From Planotetraspora silvatica (GTDB taxonomy: Bacteria > Actinomycetota > Actinomycetes > Streptosporangiales > Streptosporangiaceae): a stretch of DNA of 64,000 nucleotides. A program made the translations under genes and the position numbers. The number at the start of each line of letters is the position of its first letter. Positions within the stretch are counted from its first letter, which is position 1. The DNA is taken from assembly GCF_016863315.1 (NCBI RefSeq), contig NZ_BOOQ01000044.1, forward strand, positions 1 to 64,000, written 5' to 3'. Under the pieces are notes generated by a model that ran no database searches, was not told where the DNA came from, and saw only the letters and a program-made list of their open reading frames with translations. Shown in pieces: positions 27,508 through 35,649 of this stretch.

Positions 27508-28385
27508 GGGGTGCGGACCTGCTCGGGGGGCTGCGGGAGCGCGGCGCCGAGCGGCCGGCCCTGGGTCTTCGTCGCCACCCACAGGTAGGTGGGGACCACC
27601 GGCCGCATGGCGGTCAGCGCGGGCCGCGGAGCCCGCTCGAGCACTCCCTTGGCCGCGCGGCCCACGGCCCCGGGGAAGAGCTCTCCACCGGCGAACCGGT
27701 CCGGCGAGGCGAGCACCGGGAAGGTGTAGTCCCACACGTGGAAGGCGGAGAGCATCCGGCGCAGCCCGCCCCGCGTGCGGAAACGCTCGTAGTAGTGGTC
27801 GGCGCGCCCGAACGCCCGCACGTAGCGGTCGGCGGCGCCGGCCGGCAGGTAGGACAGGAAGGGCAGCTTGTAGTGCGGCTCCATCACGCCGAGCCGATTG
27901 CCGAGCCCGAGATAGAGAACGCCGTCGTCGGACAGCACGCGGTGCATGTCCGCGATCACCGAGTCGGGGTCCACCACGTGCTCGTAGATGTGGTTGAACA
28001 CGAGCACGTCCACCGATCCGTCGGGGAACGGCAGGGCCCCGCCGTCCGCACAGACGAACTCGACCCGCTCGCCGAACCTCTCCGACGCCTTCCTGAGACC
28101 GGGGACGTCGATGTCGACGCCGAAGGTCCGGCCGGCGCCCGCGGCCGCGAGCTCGTCGGCGATGAATCCGGCCGAGCAACCGATGTCGGCCACGGTCAGC
28201 CCCGACAACACGCTGCCGGGCTCGGCCGCGTCCCTGCCCAGGTAGTGCGCGAGCACGGCGAGGATCTTCGCGGCCTTGCGGCGCCGCTTCTCCTCGTCGA
28301 GCATCGCGCCCTGGAACTCGGAGTACTCCAGCTGGGCGGCGCGTTCTCTGCTCACCGGTCGATCACCGCTACCTCCGTCCGTCAA
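27504..28385 (-). CDS. class I SAM-dependent methyltransferase
   Basis: Methyltransferase of 293 aa. Motif I of the SAM-binding fold is VADIGCSAGFIADELAAAG, motif II ends FGVDIDVPGL, and VEFVCADGGALPFPDGSVDV with VLVFNHIYEHV gives motifs III/IV. It overlaps the flippase-like gene downstream (ATGA) and is divergent from a second flippase-like gene 94 bp away. The setting among glycosyltransferases suggests a glycan or glycolipid methyltransferase, but the substrate is not shown. Confidence 0.85.
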   Translation of the reverse strand: MTDGGSGDRPVSRERAAQLEYSEFQGAMLDEEKRRRKAAKILAVLAHYLGRDAAEPGSVLSGLTVADIGCSAGFIADELAAAGAGRTFGVDIDVPGLRKASERFGERVEFVCADGGALPFPDGSVDVLVFNHIYEHVVDPDSVIADMHRVLSDDGVLYLGLGNRLGVMEPHYKLPFLSYLPAGAADRYVRAFGRADHYYERFRTRGGLRRMLSAFHVWDYTFPVLASPDRFAGGELFPGAVGRAAKGVLERAPRPALTAMRPVVPTYLWVATKTQGRPLGAALPQPPEQVRTP

Positions 28386-28479
28386 GGTGCCCCACAGTAC
28401 CGCCGACAGGCCGCGGCGCCGGTCCCCGTGACCGAGCTGGGCCTACCAGCGGGTAGCTTCCACGCCCTACCATCGGCGG

Positions 28480-29478
28480 ATGCCGAGCCACCCCCCGGGC
28501 CCCGTGTCTTCAGCGCAGACCAGCCGTCCGCCCGCCACCCGGCTGGAACGTCTGCGGTCGAGCCGCGTGCCCAGAGTCCTGCTGGTCCTGGTCGCGCTGG
28601 GCTTCCTCGCGCACGGTCTCGCCGGGAACTGGCCGGGCACCACCGCGGCGGTCTCCCGCCTGTCCTGGTGGTCGCTGGGGGTGTGCTTCGTCTCCGTTCT
28701 CGTGGGCCTCGGGTTCATGCTCCTCGCCTGGCGCGAGATCCTGAAGGGCCTCGGCTCCCCGCTGCCGCTCGGGGTGGCGTCCCGGGTGATGTTCGTCGGC
28801 CAACTCGGCAAGTACGTCCCCGGCGGGATCTGGGCGTTCGCCGCGATGATCGAGCTGGCCCGCGACCACGGCGCCCCTCCCCGGCGCACGTTCAGCGCGA
28901 CGGCCCTCGGCCTGGTGACCTCACTCGGCTGCGCGCTCGCCCTCGCCGCGGCCACGCTCTCGGGCCAGATCCTCAGAGAGGGCTGGTACCTGCTGGCCCT
29001 CATCCCTCTCATCGTGGTCGGGCTCCACCCCCGGGTGATGACCTGGGGGCTGAACCTGGCTCTGCGCATCGCCAGGAAGGAACCGCTCGACCAGACCCTG
29101 AGCGGGGCGGTCATGGCGAGGGCCGCCGGCTGGACCGTGATCGGCTGGCTCGTCTACGGCGTCCACCTATGGGTCCTGGTCGGCGGCATGCGGCCGGGCG
29201 GCCTCTCCCTGTACGCGGTCGCCGCCGGGGCGTACGCGCTCGCCTGGACGACGGGCATCCTGACCGTCGTCGTGCCCGCGGGCATCGGTGTGCGCGAGGG
29301 CGCGATGGTCATCGCCCTGGCGCCGGTCCTCGACGCGCCGAGGGCCCTGGTCGTGGCCGTGGTGTCACGGGTGGCTTTCACACTCGCCGACGTCACCTGG
29401 GCCGCCCTGGGGGTGATCTCGCACAGGCTCACGCGCGCCCCGTCCGACGTCCCCGCCGGTCAGGCGCCCGTCGGATGA
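28480..29478 (+). CDS. lysylphosphatidylglycerol synthase TM-region family (flippase-like) protein, copy 2
   Basis: Membrane protein of 332 aa with about 8 helices, paralogous to the 26.6-kb gene: shared landmarks are MFVGQLGKYVPGGIWAF, LIPLIVVGLHPRVM and VVPAGIGVREGAMVIALAPVLD. The first ~30 residues are a Pro/Ser/Arg-rich extension. It is divergent from the methyltransferase and convergent with the GT4 that follows (15 bp between stops). Likely role is in handling lipid-linked saccharides; this is inference from family and context. Confidence 0.85.
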   Translation: MPSHPPGPVSSAQTSRPPATRLERLRSSRVPRVLLVLVALGFLAHGLAGNWPGTTAAVSRLSWWSLGVCFVSVLVGLGFMLLAWREILKGLGSPLPLGVASRVMFVGQLGKYVPGGIWAFAAMIELARDHGAPPRRTFSATALGLVTSLGCALALAAATLSGQILREGWYLLALIPLIVVGLHPRVMTWGLNLALRIARKEPLDQTLSGAVMARAAGWTVIGWLVYGVHLWVLVGGMRPGGLSLYAVAAGAYALAWTTGILTVVVPAGIGVREGAMVIALAPVLDAPRALVVAVVSRVAFTLADVTWAALGVISHRLTRAPSDVPAGQAPVG

Positions 29479-29492
29479 CCCTCAGCTGATCG

Positions 29493-30572
29493 TCAGATGA
29501 CCGCGGCGAGGAGGGTGCCGAGGTACACGGCCCAGAACGGGTCGGGATCGACCGCCTTGACGCCGCTCCGCAATCGCGCGGGCGTGCCCGGCTCGTAGAA
29601 GCGCTTGAGCGCCTCCGCCAGCGCGCCCGCCGAGCCCGGCTCGACGAGCAGCCCGTCGACGCCGTCGTTCACGTTGTCCGCCAGCGCCCCGACACGGGTG
29701 GCGATCACCGGAACCCCGTGCTCGTGACCCAGCCACACGTTCTGACTGGCCGTCGCGGAGCGATAGGGCAGCACGAGGGCGTCCGTCTCGGCGAACAGCC
29801 CCGGCACGTCCTGCGCCGCGACATACCCCGGGCGCAGGTCGACGCGGTCCGCCAGCCCCAGCTCGGCGATCAGGGCCTTGGTCCCCTCCAGCCCTCCCCA
29901 GAACTCGCCCGCGACCGTCAGCCCGACTCCCGGAATCTGCGCCAGTGCGCGAAGCAGCAGATCAAGCCCCTTGTACGGCCGGACGATGCCGAAGAACAGC
30001 AGCCTGCCGTACGGCTCAGGCCCTCCGGAGGCCCTGATGTCGCGGGTGGGCAGGTGCGGGGCGAGGCCGGCCACCCGCACGGGGACGGAGGTCAGCCCGC
30101 GGGCCATGCCGGCCTGCTCCTCGGAGTGGACGAGGACCTCGTCCACCCTGCCGAGCAGGGCTTTCATCAGCGGCCGGTCGTACGGCTTGCGCTCGTGCGG
30201 CAGCACGTTGTGGCACAGCGCGACCACCCTGGCCTTGCGGCGCAGGCCGTACAGGATGCCGAGGTAGGCGGGCACCTGCACCGGACTGAGCACGGCGAGG
30301 ACGACGAGGTCGAAGCCCCGCAGCCGTCTCCCGCAGCCGATCCACCCGTCGGGGCGGCGCCAGTCGAGCTCCCGCCGGGTGTCCGGGTACGGCTCTCCCT
30401 CGGGCGCGTCGATCGTCTGCTGCCCGGGATAGAGGAAGCCCGGATACTGCGCCCTCCACGACTCGATCACGACCTCGTGGCCCTCGGCGCGCAGCCGGCG
30501 GGCCAACTCGGTCGTGTGATGGGCGCCGCCGCCCTTGTAGGGATACGTCGGACCGACGATCGCAACTTTCAT
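29493..30572 (-). CDS. glycosyltransferase family 4
   Basis: GT-B enzyme of 359 aa with the glycine-rich N-terminal start VAIVGPTYPYKGGGAHHTTE, a linker LFFGIVRPYKGLDLLLRAL opening the donor domain, and LPYRSATASQNVWLGHEHG in place of the more usual EGFGLxxxE pattern, so the second acidic residue is not in the standard place. It lies 13 bp upstream of nothing coding on its own strand except the GT2 that precedes it (30586). With that GT2 it forms a two-gene operon. Confidence 0.85.
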   Translation of the reverse strand: MKVAIVGPTYPYKGGGAHHTTELARRLRAEGHEVVIESWRAQYPGFLYPGQQTIDAPEGEPYPDTRRELDWRRPDGWIGCGRRLRGFDLVVLAVLSPVQVPAYLGILYGLRRKARVVALCHNVLPHERKPYDRPLMKALLGRVDEVLVHSEEQAGMARGLTSVPVRVAGLAPHLPTRDIRASGGPEPYGRLLFFGIVRPYKGLDLLLRALAQIPGVGLTVAGEFWGGLEGTKALIAELGLADRVDLRPGYVAAQDVPGLFAETDALVLPYRSATASQNVWLGHEHGVPVIATRVGALADNVNDGVDGLLVEPGSAGALAEALKRFYEPGTPARLRSGVKAVDPDPFWAVYLGTLLAAVI

Positions 30573-30585
30573 CGACGCGGGTCGC

Positions 30586-31485
30586 CTACTCGCCCCTGGA
30601 CCGGACGATGAGGTCGGCCAGGAGCGCGAGCGACCCGATCAGCAGGCCGGACAGGAAGATCACAATGGTGTTGCTGGTCAGGTAGAAGCCGTAGCGCACC
30701 ACGTCGTACACGCCCTTGACCAGCCCGATGCCGACCAGCCAGAGCGCCGGGGGCATGAGCACCTTGAGCGGATTGAAGTACATGACCATCCGCAGGACCT
30801 GCAGGATGTAGCGGTAGGCGTCGGAGACGAAGCTGAACTTCGACTTCCCGGCCCGCTTGGCGTACTCGATCGGCAGGTAGTACACGTCATGCTGGTTCGA
30901 CAGGAACGCCAGCGTGATCGTCGTGACGCAGGAGAACCCGGGCGGCAGCAGCCGCAGGTACGGCTTGGCGACCGACTTGCGGAACGCCCGCAGGCCCGAG
31001 TTGAGGTCGGGGATCCGCTGCCCGGCGAGCCGCTCGGCGACCTTGCGGATGAACCACTTGGCCGGCACCCGCAGTAACTTGTGCGACCCCTCCTCGGTGG
31101 TCCTGGCGCCGACGACCTGGTCGACGGTGTGATCCTTCTCGAGGATCTGGACCAGCTCGGGGATCCGCTCGTTCGGGTAGGTCATGTCCGCGTCGGTCCA
31201 CACGACGATCTCGCCGCGGGCCTCCTGGGAGCCGATCCTGCGGACCGTGCCCGACCCGCCGTTGCGGTGGAACGCCTTGATCCGCATGTTCGGGTAGTTC
31301 GGCGCCGCCTCCTGGAGGCGGGCGAGGGTCTGGTCGCTCGAGCAGTCGTCCACGGCCACGAGCTCATAGGTGTAACCGCTCGCGTCCATGGCCGCGCAGA
31401 TGCGCTCGACCTCGTCGACCACGTGATCCTGCTCGTTGTAGCACGGCAGGACGATCGTCACGTAAGGGTTCTCCGCGGCAGTCAC
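30586..31485 (-). CDS. glycosyltransferase family 2, dolichyl-phosphate-mannose-synthase-like, with C-terminal helices
   Basis: Protein of 299 aa starting at the GTG at 31485 (GGAAG 4 bases upstream); the longer frame to 32166 is antisense to a real gene. The GT-A domain has VTIVLPCYNEQDHVVDEVER, LVAVDDCSSDQT, VWTDADMTYP (DxD) and DLNSGLRAFRKSV. Two membrane helices follow from about residue 235 (LWLVGIGLVKGVYD; IVIFLSGLLIGSLALLADL). It likely loads a sugar onto a polyprenyl phosphate for use by the GT-C-type proteins upstream. Confidence 0.88.
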   Translation of the reverse strand: MTAAENPYVTIVLPCYNEQDHVVDEVERICAAMDASGYTYELVAVDDCSSDQTLARLQEAAPNYPNMRIKAFHRNGGSGTVRRIGSQEARGEIVVWTDADMTYPNERIPELVQILEKDHTVDQVVGARTTEEGSHKLLRVPAKWFIRKVAERLAGQRIPDLNSGLRAFRKSVAKPYLRLLPPGFSCVTTITLAFLSNQHDVYYLPIEYAKRAGKSKFSFVSDAYRYILQVLRMVMYFNPLKVLMPPALWLVGIGLVKGVYDVVRYGFYLTSNTIVIFLSGLLIGSLALLADLIVRSRGE

Positions 31486-31595
31486 AGCGCTTCCAAGGTC
31501 TCGGGCGTGGTCACGTCCGGTCAGGGTACTCTGCCCAGCCGAACGGCGACCCAACATCTCCGACTCGTACGGCCCCGCCCTCGGGGTCGCCGGCG

Positions 31596-33815
31596 TCAGG
31601 CGGGCATGGTCATCCAGACGTCGATGGTGAGCGACCAGGTGCCGTCGGGCGGGTCGACGAGGGAGCGCTCGTCCTGCCGGCTGCGCAGTTTCACCACCTG
31701 CGTGGGCGGCCCGTACGGCCAGAGCTGGTCGGGCTCGGCGGCGAGCAGCACGGGGAGGCGGCCCGTCTGCCTGACCTTGTCCACCAGGCGCTCGATGTCG
31801 GATTGCATGGGCACGTCGCTGCCCTGGGGATAGGCCACCCGGGCGGTCGGCACGCCGCACTCGCCCCGGACGACCTGGGTGATGCGGTCGCCCGTCGCCC
31901 GCTCGACGATCAGCACGGACGCGTTCGGCGGGATCGCGGCGCACAACCCCGCCACGGCGGCGGCCTCTCCCCTGTCCACAGGGGTGAAGGCGGTGCCGAT
32001 CGAGGTGATCGCGGCAGGCACGACCAGCAACACCGCCCCCGCCGTCACCAGCAGGCGTGAGCCGTACCCCCAGCGGTGCGCCCGCCGCCGGACCCAGCGC
32101 AGGCCCCACACCGCGAGCAGGATCATCCCCGGGATCACGATCGGCACCAGCCGCCGCGACGCCCACGGGTGGTCAGGCGTGATCGCGGGCCGCCAGAGCG
32201 TCGTCACCGTCGTCCAGCCGATGATCGCCAGAGGCAGGAGCCAGCCGAACTCCCTCCCCCTGGCCATCCGGCGCGCGAGCACGGCCGCGGCGAGCGTGGC
32301 GAGCACGACGACGGGGACGCCGACGTACCAGATCACCCAGTACAGCGAGTCCTCGTAATAGAGCCGGGTGGGATCGATCGGCAGGTGATTGACCTGCTGC
32401 GTCTTACTGATGAAGTTCGCGGTCAGCTCGTCCTCCGGCGTCATCGCGACGCGGCGAACGGTCTGCAGCCACGGCCGTACGGCCAGGCCCGCGACGACCA
32501 GCACGACGAGACCCGCGGCGATGTCGGGCACCCGGCGGGCGAGCCGTCCCTCGGAGAGCGCGCTCACACGTCCCGCGATCCAGGGCGCCAGCGCCGCCGC
32601 GACGACGGTGAGAACGAGCACCGCGACACAGATGGCGATCAGCGGCTTGAGCGAGCTGGACAGGTAGCTGAGGTAGGGCCGCGCGAGGGCGTAACAGGCG
32701 GCGAACCCCAGCCCCGCGCCGCACAGGAGCCCGATGAGCAGGGGCGCTCCGAGCCTCCCCTCGGGCGCGCGCTCCTTCATGGCGTCTCGGGCGCGTGACA
32801 GCCGGGCCAGGGCGATGAGCAGTCCGGCGTAGGCCAGCACCGGCAGGACGTCCCTGAGCCCGTCGATGCGCACGAGCACCGTCAGCCCGAACGCCAGGCC
32901 CGCGAACGCCGCCATCAGGCGGGCGCCGGCGGGCTGCGCCCTTCGCGCCGTCTCCGCGGGTGTGGCCGGTGCGAGGTATCCGAGACCGAGGAGCCCCGCG
33001 CGGAGGCGGAAACGGGCGTCGAGCAGGAGGCTCATCGCGCCGAACACCAGGATCAGTGACGGGATCTCGCTGAACGTCGTCCGGGACGTGTACAGGACGG
33101 GCATGCTCACGGCGAAGACCAGCGCCGCCAGGGGCGCCCAGCGCGCGCCGACGAGGCGGGCGGCGGTCCCGCCGACGGTGAGCACCGCGAGGGCTCCGAG
33201 GATCGGCGGCACGAGCACGAGCCCGGGGACGCCGCCGAGCCAGTAGCCGATCGCGTGGATCATCGGGGGGCCGGCCATGAACTGCGGGACGATCCCGCCG
33301 TCCCACGCGTAGAAGCCCATGCTCGCGAACCGCAGCGCGGGGTCGGAGCCGCCGAAGTCGCCCAGGGGGATCGGCAGCGAGCCGTGCCTCGCCAGCCAGA
33401 TCGCGTATTGCGCGTAGGTGGCGGGATCACGCCGGACGATCAGTTGCTCGCCGTGGAGGAGCCCGTTGAAGATCCCCGAGGCGGCCGCGATGCCGAGGAC
33501 GGCCGCCGTGGGCCATGCCGCGGACTCCACCACCTCGGGCAGGCGGCGCAGGCCGAACCAGCAGAAGGCGACGGCCAGCGCGCCGCCGGCGATCAGCATG
33601 GGCAGTGGCCTGAACCAGCCGAGCAGCAGCAGCGGCAGCCCGGCCACCAGCCACCCGCTGAGGGCGAGCGCGGGCACGGCGGAGGCGACGGCGAGCAGCC
33701 GGCCCGCCGACGGCCATGTCGTCCGCCGATGGGCGAGATCGAAAGCGTTCTTCAGGATGAGGTGAGCGTAGCCGTCCCGTCCGGCGATCGCCCTTCGTGA
33801 CGGCAAGCCGATCAT
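31596..33815 (-). CDS. large polytopic membrane protein, GT-C glycosyltransferase-like
   Basis: Protein of 739 aa starting MIGLPSRRAIAGRDGYAH at the ATG at 33815, which has GGAGG 4 bases upstream (the frame to 33953 is rejected). It has about 12-14 membrane helices. The first extracytoplasmic loop holds VRRDPATYAQYAIWLARHG, the position of the catalytic Asp in GT-C enzymes that use polyprenyl-phosphate sugars. The last ~130 residues form an extracytoplasmic domain. It is divergent from a second membrane protein of similar type, with 82 bp between the starts. GT-C assignment is inference. Confidence 0.7.
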   Translation of the reverse strand: MIGLPSRRAIAGRDGYAHLILKNAFDLAHRRTTWPSAGRLLAVASAVPALALSGWLVAGLPLLLLGWFRPLPMLIAGGALAVAFCWFGLRRLPEVVESAAWPTAAVLGIAAASGIFNGLLHGEQLIVRRDPATYAQYAIWLARHGSLPIPLGDFGGSDPALRFASMGFYAWDGGIVPQFMAGPPMIHAIGYWLGGVPGLVLVPPILGALAVLTVGGTAARLVGARWAPLAALVFAVSMPVLYTSRTTFSEIPSLILVFGAMSLLLDARFRLRAGLLGLGYLAPATPAETARRAQPAGARLMAAFAGLAFGLTVLVRIDGLRDVLPVLAYAGLLIALARLSRARDAMKERAPEGRLGAPLLIGLLCGAGLGFAACYALARPYLSYLSSSLKPLIAICVAVLVLTVVAAALAPWIAGRVSALSEGRLARRVPDIAAGLVVLVVAGLAVRPWLQTVRRVAMTPEDELTANFISKTQQVNHLPIDPTRLYYEDSLYWVIWYVGVPVVVLATLAAAVLARRMARGREFGWLLPLAIIGWTTVTTLWRPAITPDHPWASRRLVPIVIPGMILLAVWGLRWVRRRAHRWGYGSRLLVTAGAVLLVVPAAITSIGTAFTPVDRGEAAAVAGLCAAIPPNASVLIVERATGDRITQVVRGECGVPTARVAYPQGSDVPMQSDIERLVDKVRQTGRLPVLLAAEPDQLWPYGPPTQVVKLRSRQDERSLVDPPDGTWSLTIDVWMTMPA

Positions 33816-33897
33816 GAGTCCTCCACGCGAACGCAGGTCACGACCGGTCCCGGGAGCCGGTAGCGTACGCGGGAGATCTCCGGCAGCGGGAGTGAAG

Positions 33898-35385
33898 GTG
33901 GCGCAGACGGGGCGAATCACATCGTGGACCCGGCGACACGGGTGGTTTCTCACGGTGTTCGCGCTGGGCTCGGCCCTCCGGATCGTGACGATGGCCGGCT
34001 TCCGGCCCGCGCTCTGGTTCCCGGACTCCTACACCTACGTCGTGACGGCCATGCGCCCCCGGCCCGACCTGGTCCGCCCGGCCGGTTACTCGATGTTCCT
34101 GCGTCTGCTGGAGCCGTTCCACAGTTTCGCCGCGGTCACTCTCGTGCAGCACCTGCTCGGCCTGCTGGTCGGCGTCCTGATCTACGTGACCGTCCTGCGC
34201 GCCGGAGGGCGCGCCTGGCTGGCGGCGCTGACCACGGTCCCGGCGCTGCTCGACGCCTATCAGATCCAGCTGGAGCACCTGCTGGTCTCCGACTCCCTGT
34301 TCACCCTGCTCGTCGTCGCGGCCGCCTGCCTCCTGGCGCGCGGCCCCGCCGTCTCCCCACGTACGGCTCTCGCGCTGGGACTACTCCTGGCCGCGGCGAC
34401 CCTGACCAGGACCATCGGCCTTCCGCTGATCGCCGTGTTCGGGCTGTACGTGGTGTGGCGCGGCGTCCGGGAGGGGGGCTGGAGACGGCTCCCCCGGACG
34501 CTCGGCGTGTTCCTCCTGGCCGGCCTGATCCCCATCGGGGCGTACGGCGGCTGGTTCTACGCCACCTACCACCGAGTGGGCCTGGTGGGGTCGAACGGGG
34601 TGTTCCTCTACTCCCGGACGATGATGTTCGCGGACTGCGCCACGATGCGGCCGCCTCCTGACCTGGCCGTCCTGTGCGATCCGCGGCCGCCGTCGGCTCG
34701 GCCGTCGCCTCCGGACTACATCTGGAACGCCGCGTCTCCCCTGGTCCGGCTTCCCGGCATCACCTTCTCCCAGGCGAACGACGCGCTCGCCAACCGGTTC
34801 GGCATGCTCGCGATCCGGAGCCGGCCGCTGGACTTCGCGGGCTCCGTGCTGACCGAGTTCGCCCGCTCCTTCACCCTTGGCCGGCCCGTCTACCCGGACA
34901 AGGCGACCTACGAGTCCTATGAGTTCCCCGTCGTCGCTCCTCCCCCTCCGGACCGGGACCCGGCGGTGGCCGGGGCCGCCCTCGCCGAGCGGTACGAACG
35001 GGGCCCGCTCACGGTGACGATCGCCGAGCCGTACGCGGGGTGGATGCGGGCCTACCAGGGCGTGGCCTACCTGCCGGGGGCGCTCCTGCTCGTCCTGCTG
35101 CTCGTGCCGCCGGCGGCCGTCCTCCTGCGCCTGCGGAGTCACGGGGCGCGGCGTTCCCCTGGCATCGAAGGCGGGGACGGCCTGGCCACATGGGCCGTCT
35201 GGCTGACCGCGGTGGCCCTGCTGGCGGTGCCTGCCGCCACGGCGGCCTTCGACTACCGGTACGTCCTGCCCGCGGCGCCGCTCGCCTGCCTGGCCGCCGC
35301 TCTGGCCGTCGTCCGGGCGCTCCCCGGCGCCCGTACGACCTCTCCCGACCCGGTCGAGACCAGCGATGATCAGGTCGTTTTGTGA
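33898..35385 (+). CDS. polytopic membrane protein, GT-C/ArnT-like
   Basis: Protein of 495 aa from the GTG at 33898 (VAQTGRITSW), with GGGAG 5 bases upstream; the frame could start at 33814 but that would overlap the divergent gene. About 9-10 membrane helices. The first loop reads LWFPDSYTYVVTAMRP, with an Asp in the place of the GT-C catalytic residue. A long extracytoplasmic loop lies at about 230-350. It probably transfers a sugar from a lipid carrier outside the membrane. It is followed by 260 bp that contain the leader ORF of the LCP gene. Confidence 0.72.
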   Translation: MAQTGRITSWTRRHGWFLTVFALGSALRIVTMAGFRPALWFPDSYTYVVTAMRPRPDLVRPAGYSMFLRLLEPFHSFAAVTLVQHLLGLLVGVLIYVTVLRAGGRAWLAALTTVPALLDAYQIQLEHLLVSDSLFTLLVVAAACLLARGPAVSPRTALALGLLLAAATLTRTIGLPLIAVFGLYVVWRGVREGGWRRLPRTLGVFLLAGLIPIGAYGGWFYATYHRVGLVGSNGVFLYSRTMMFADCATMRPPPDLAVLCDPRPPSARPSPPDYIWNAASPLVRLPGITFSQANDALANRFGMLAIRSRPLDFAGSVLTEFARSFTLGRPVYPDKATYESYEFPVVAPPPPDRDPAVAGAALAERYERGPLTVTIAEPYAGWMRAYQGVAYLPGALLLVLLLVPPAAVLLRLRSHGARRSPGIEGGDGLATWAVWLTAVALLAVPAATAAFDYRYVLPAAPLACLAAALAVVRALPGARTTSPDPVETSDDQVVL

Positions 35386-35571
35386 AATCCCAGTAAACCT
35401 GGAGTTTGCCGCATACCCTGAAATGTCCTGGTTTTAGTATGCTCGGCCCTCGCACCATTACGGTGCGGAGCACCGCGATCAGGGCTTACGACTCACCGAT
35501 CGGGGCGCCTTGTGTGCTTCCGTGACCTAATCTCGGAGCGCGGCAAAGTGATCGCCATTCAAGGAGGACAC

Positions 35572-35649
35572 GTGTGCAGGCGAAGCAGTAGTCCCTCCCA
35601 CTGTTCGCCCGCCGGTCCGATGGTCGACTCGGCGAAGGAGGCCCGGTGA
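35572..35649 (+). CDS. 25-aa leader ORF translationally coupled to LCP gene
   Basis: A short ORF with an excellent ribosome binding site (AAGGAGG, 5 bases upstream of the GTG at 35572) encodes MCRRSSSPSHCSPAGPMVDS then AKEAR. Its TGA (35647-35649) overlaps the GTG start of the LCP gene (35646-35648) as GTGA. This is the layout of a leader peptide used for translational coupling. A second GTG at 35574 would give only five codons. Whether a peptide is made is unknown. Confidence 0.5.
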   Translation: MCRRSSSPSHCSPAGPMVDSAKEAR

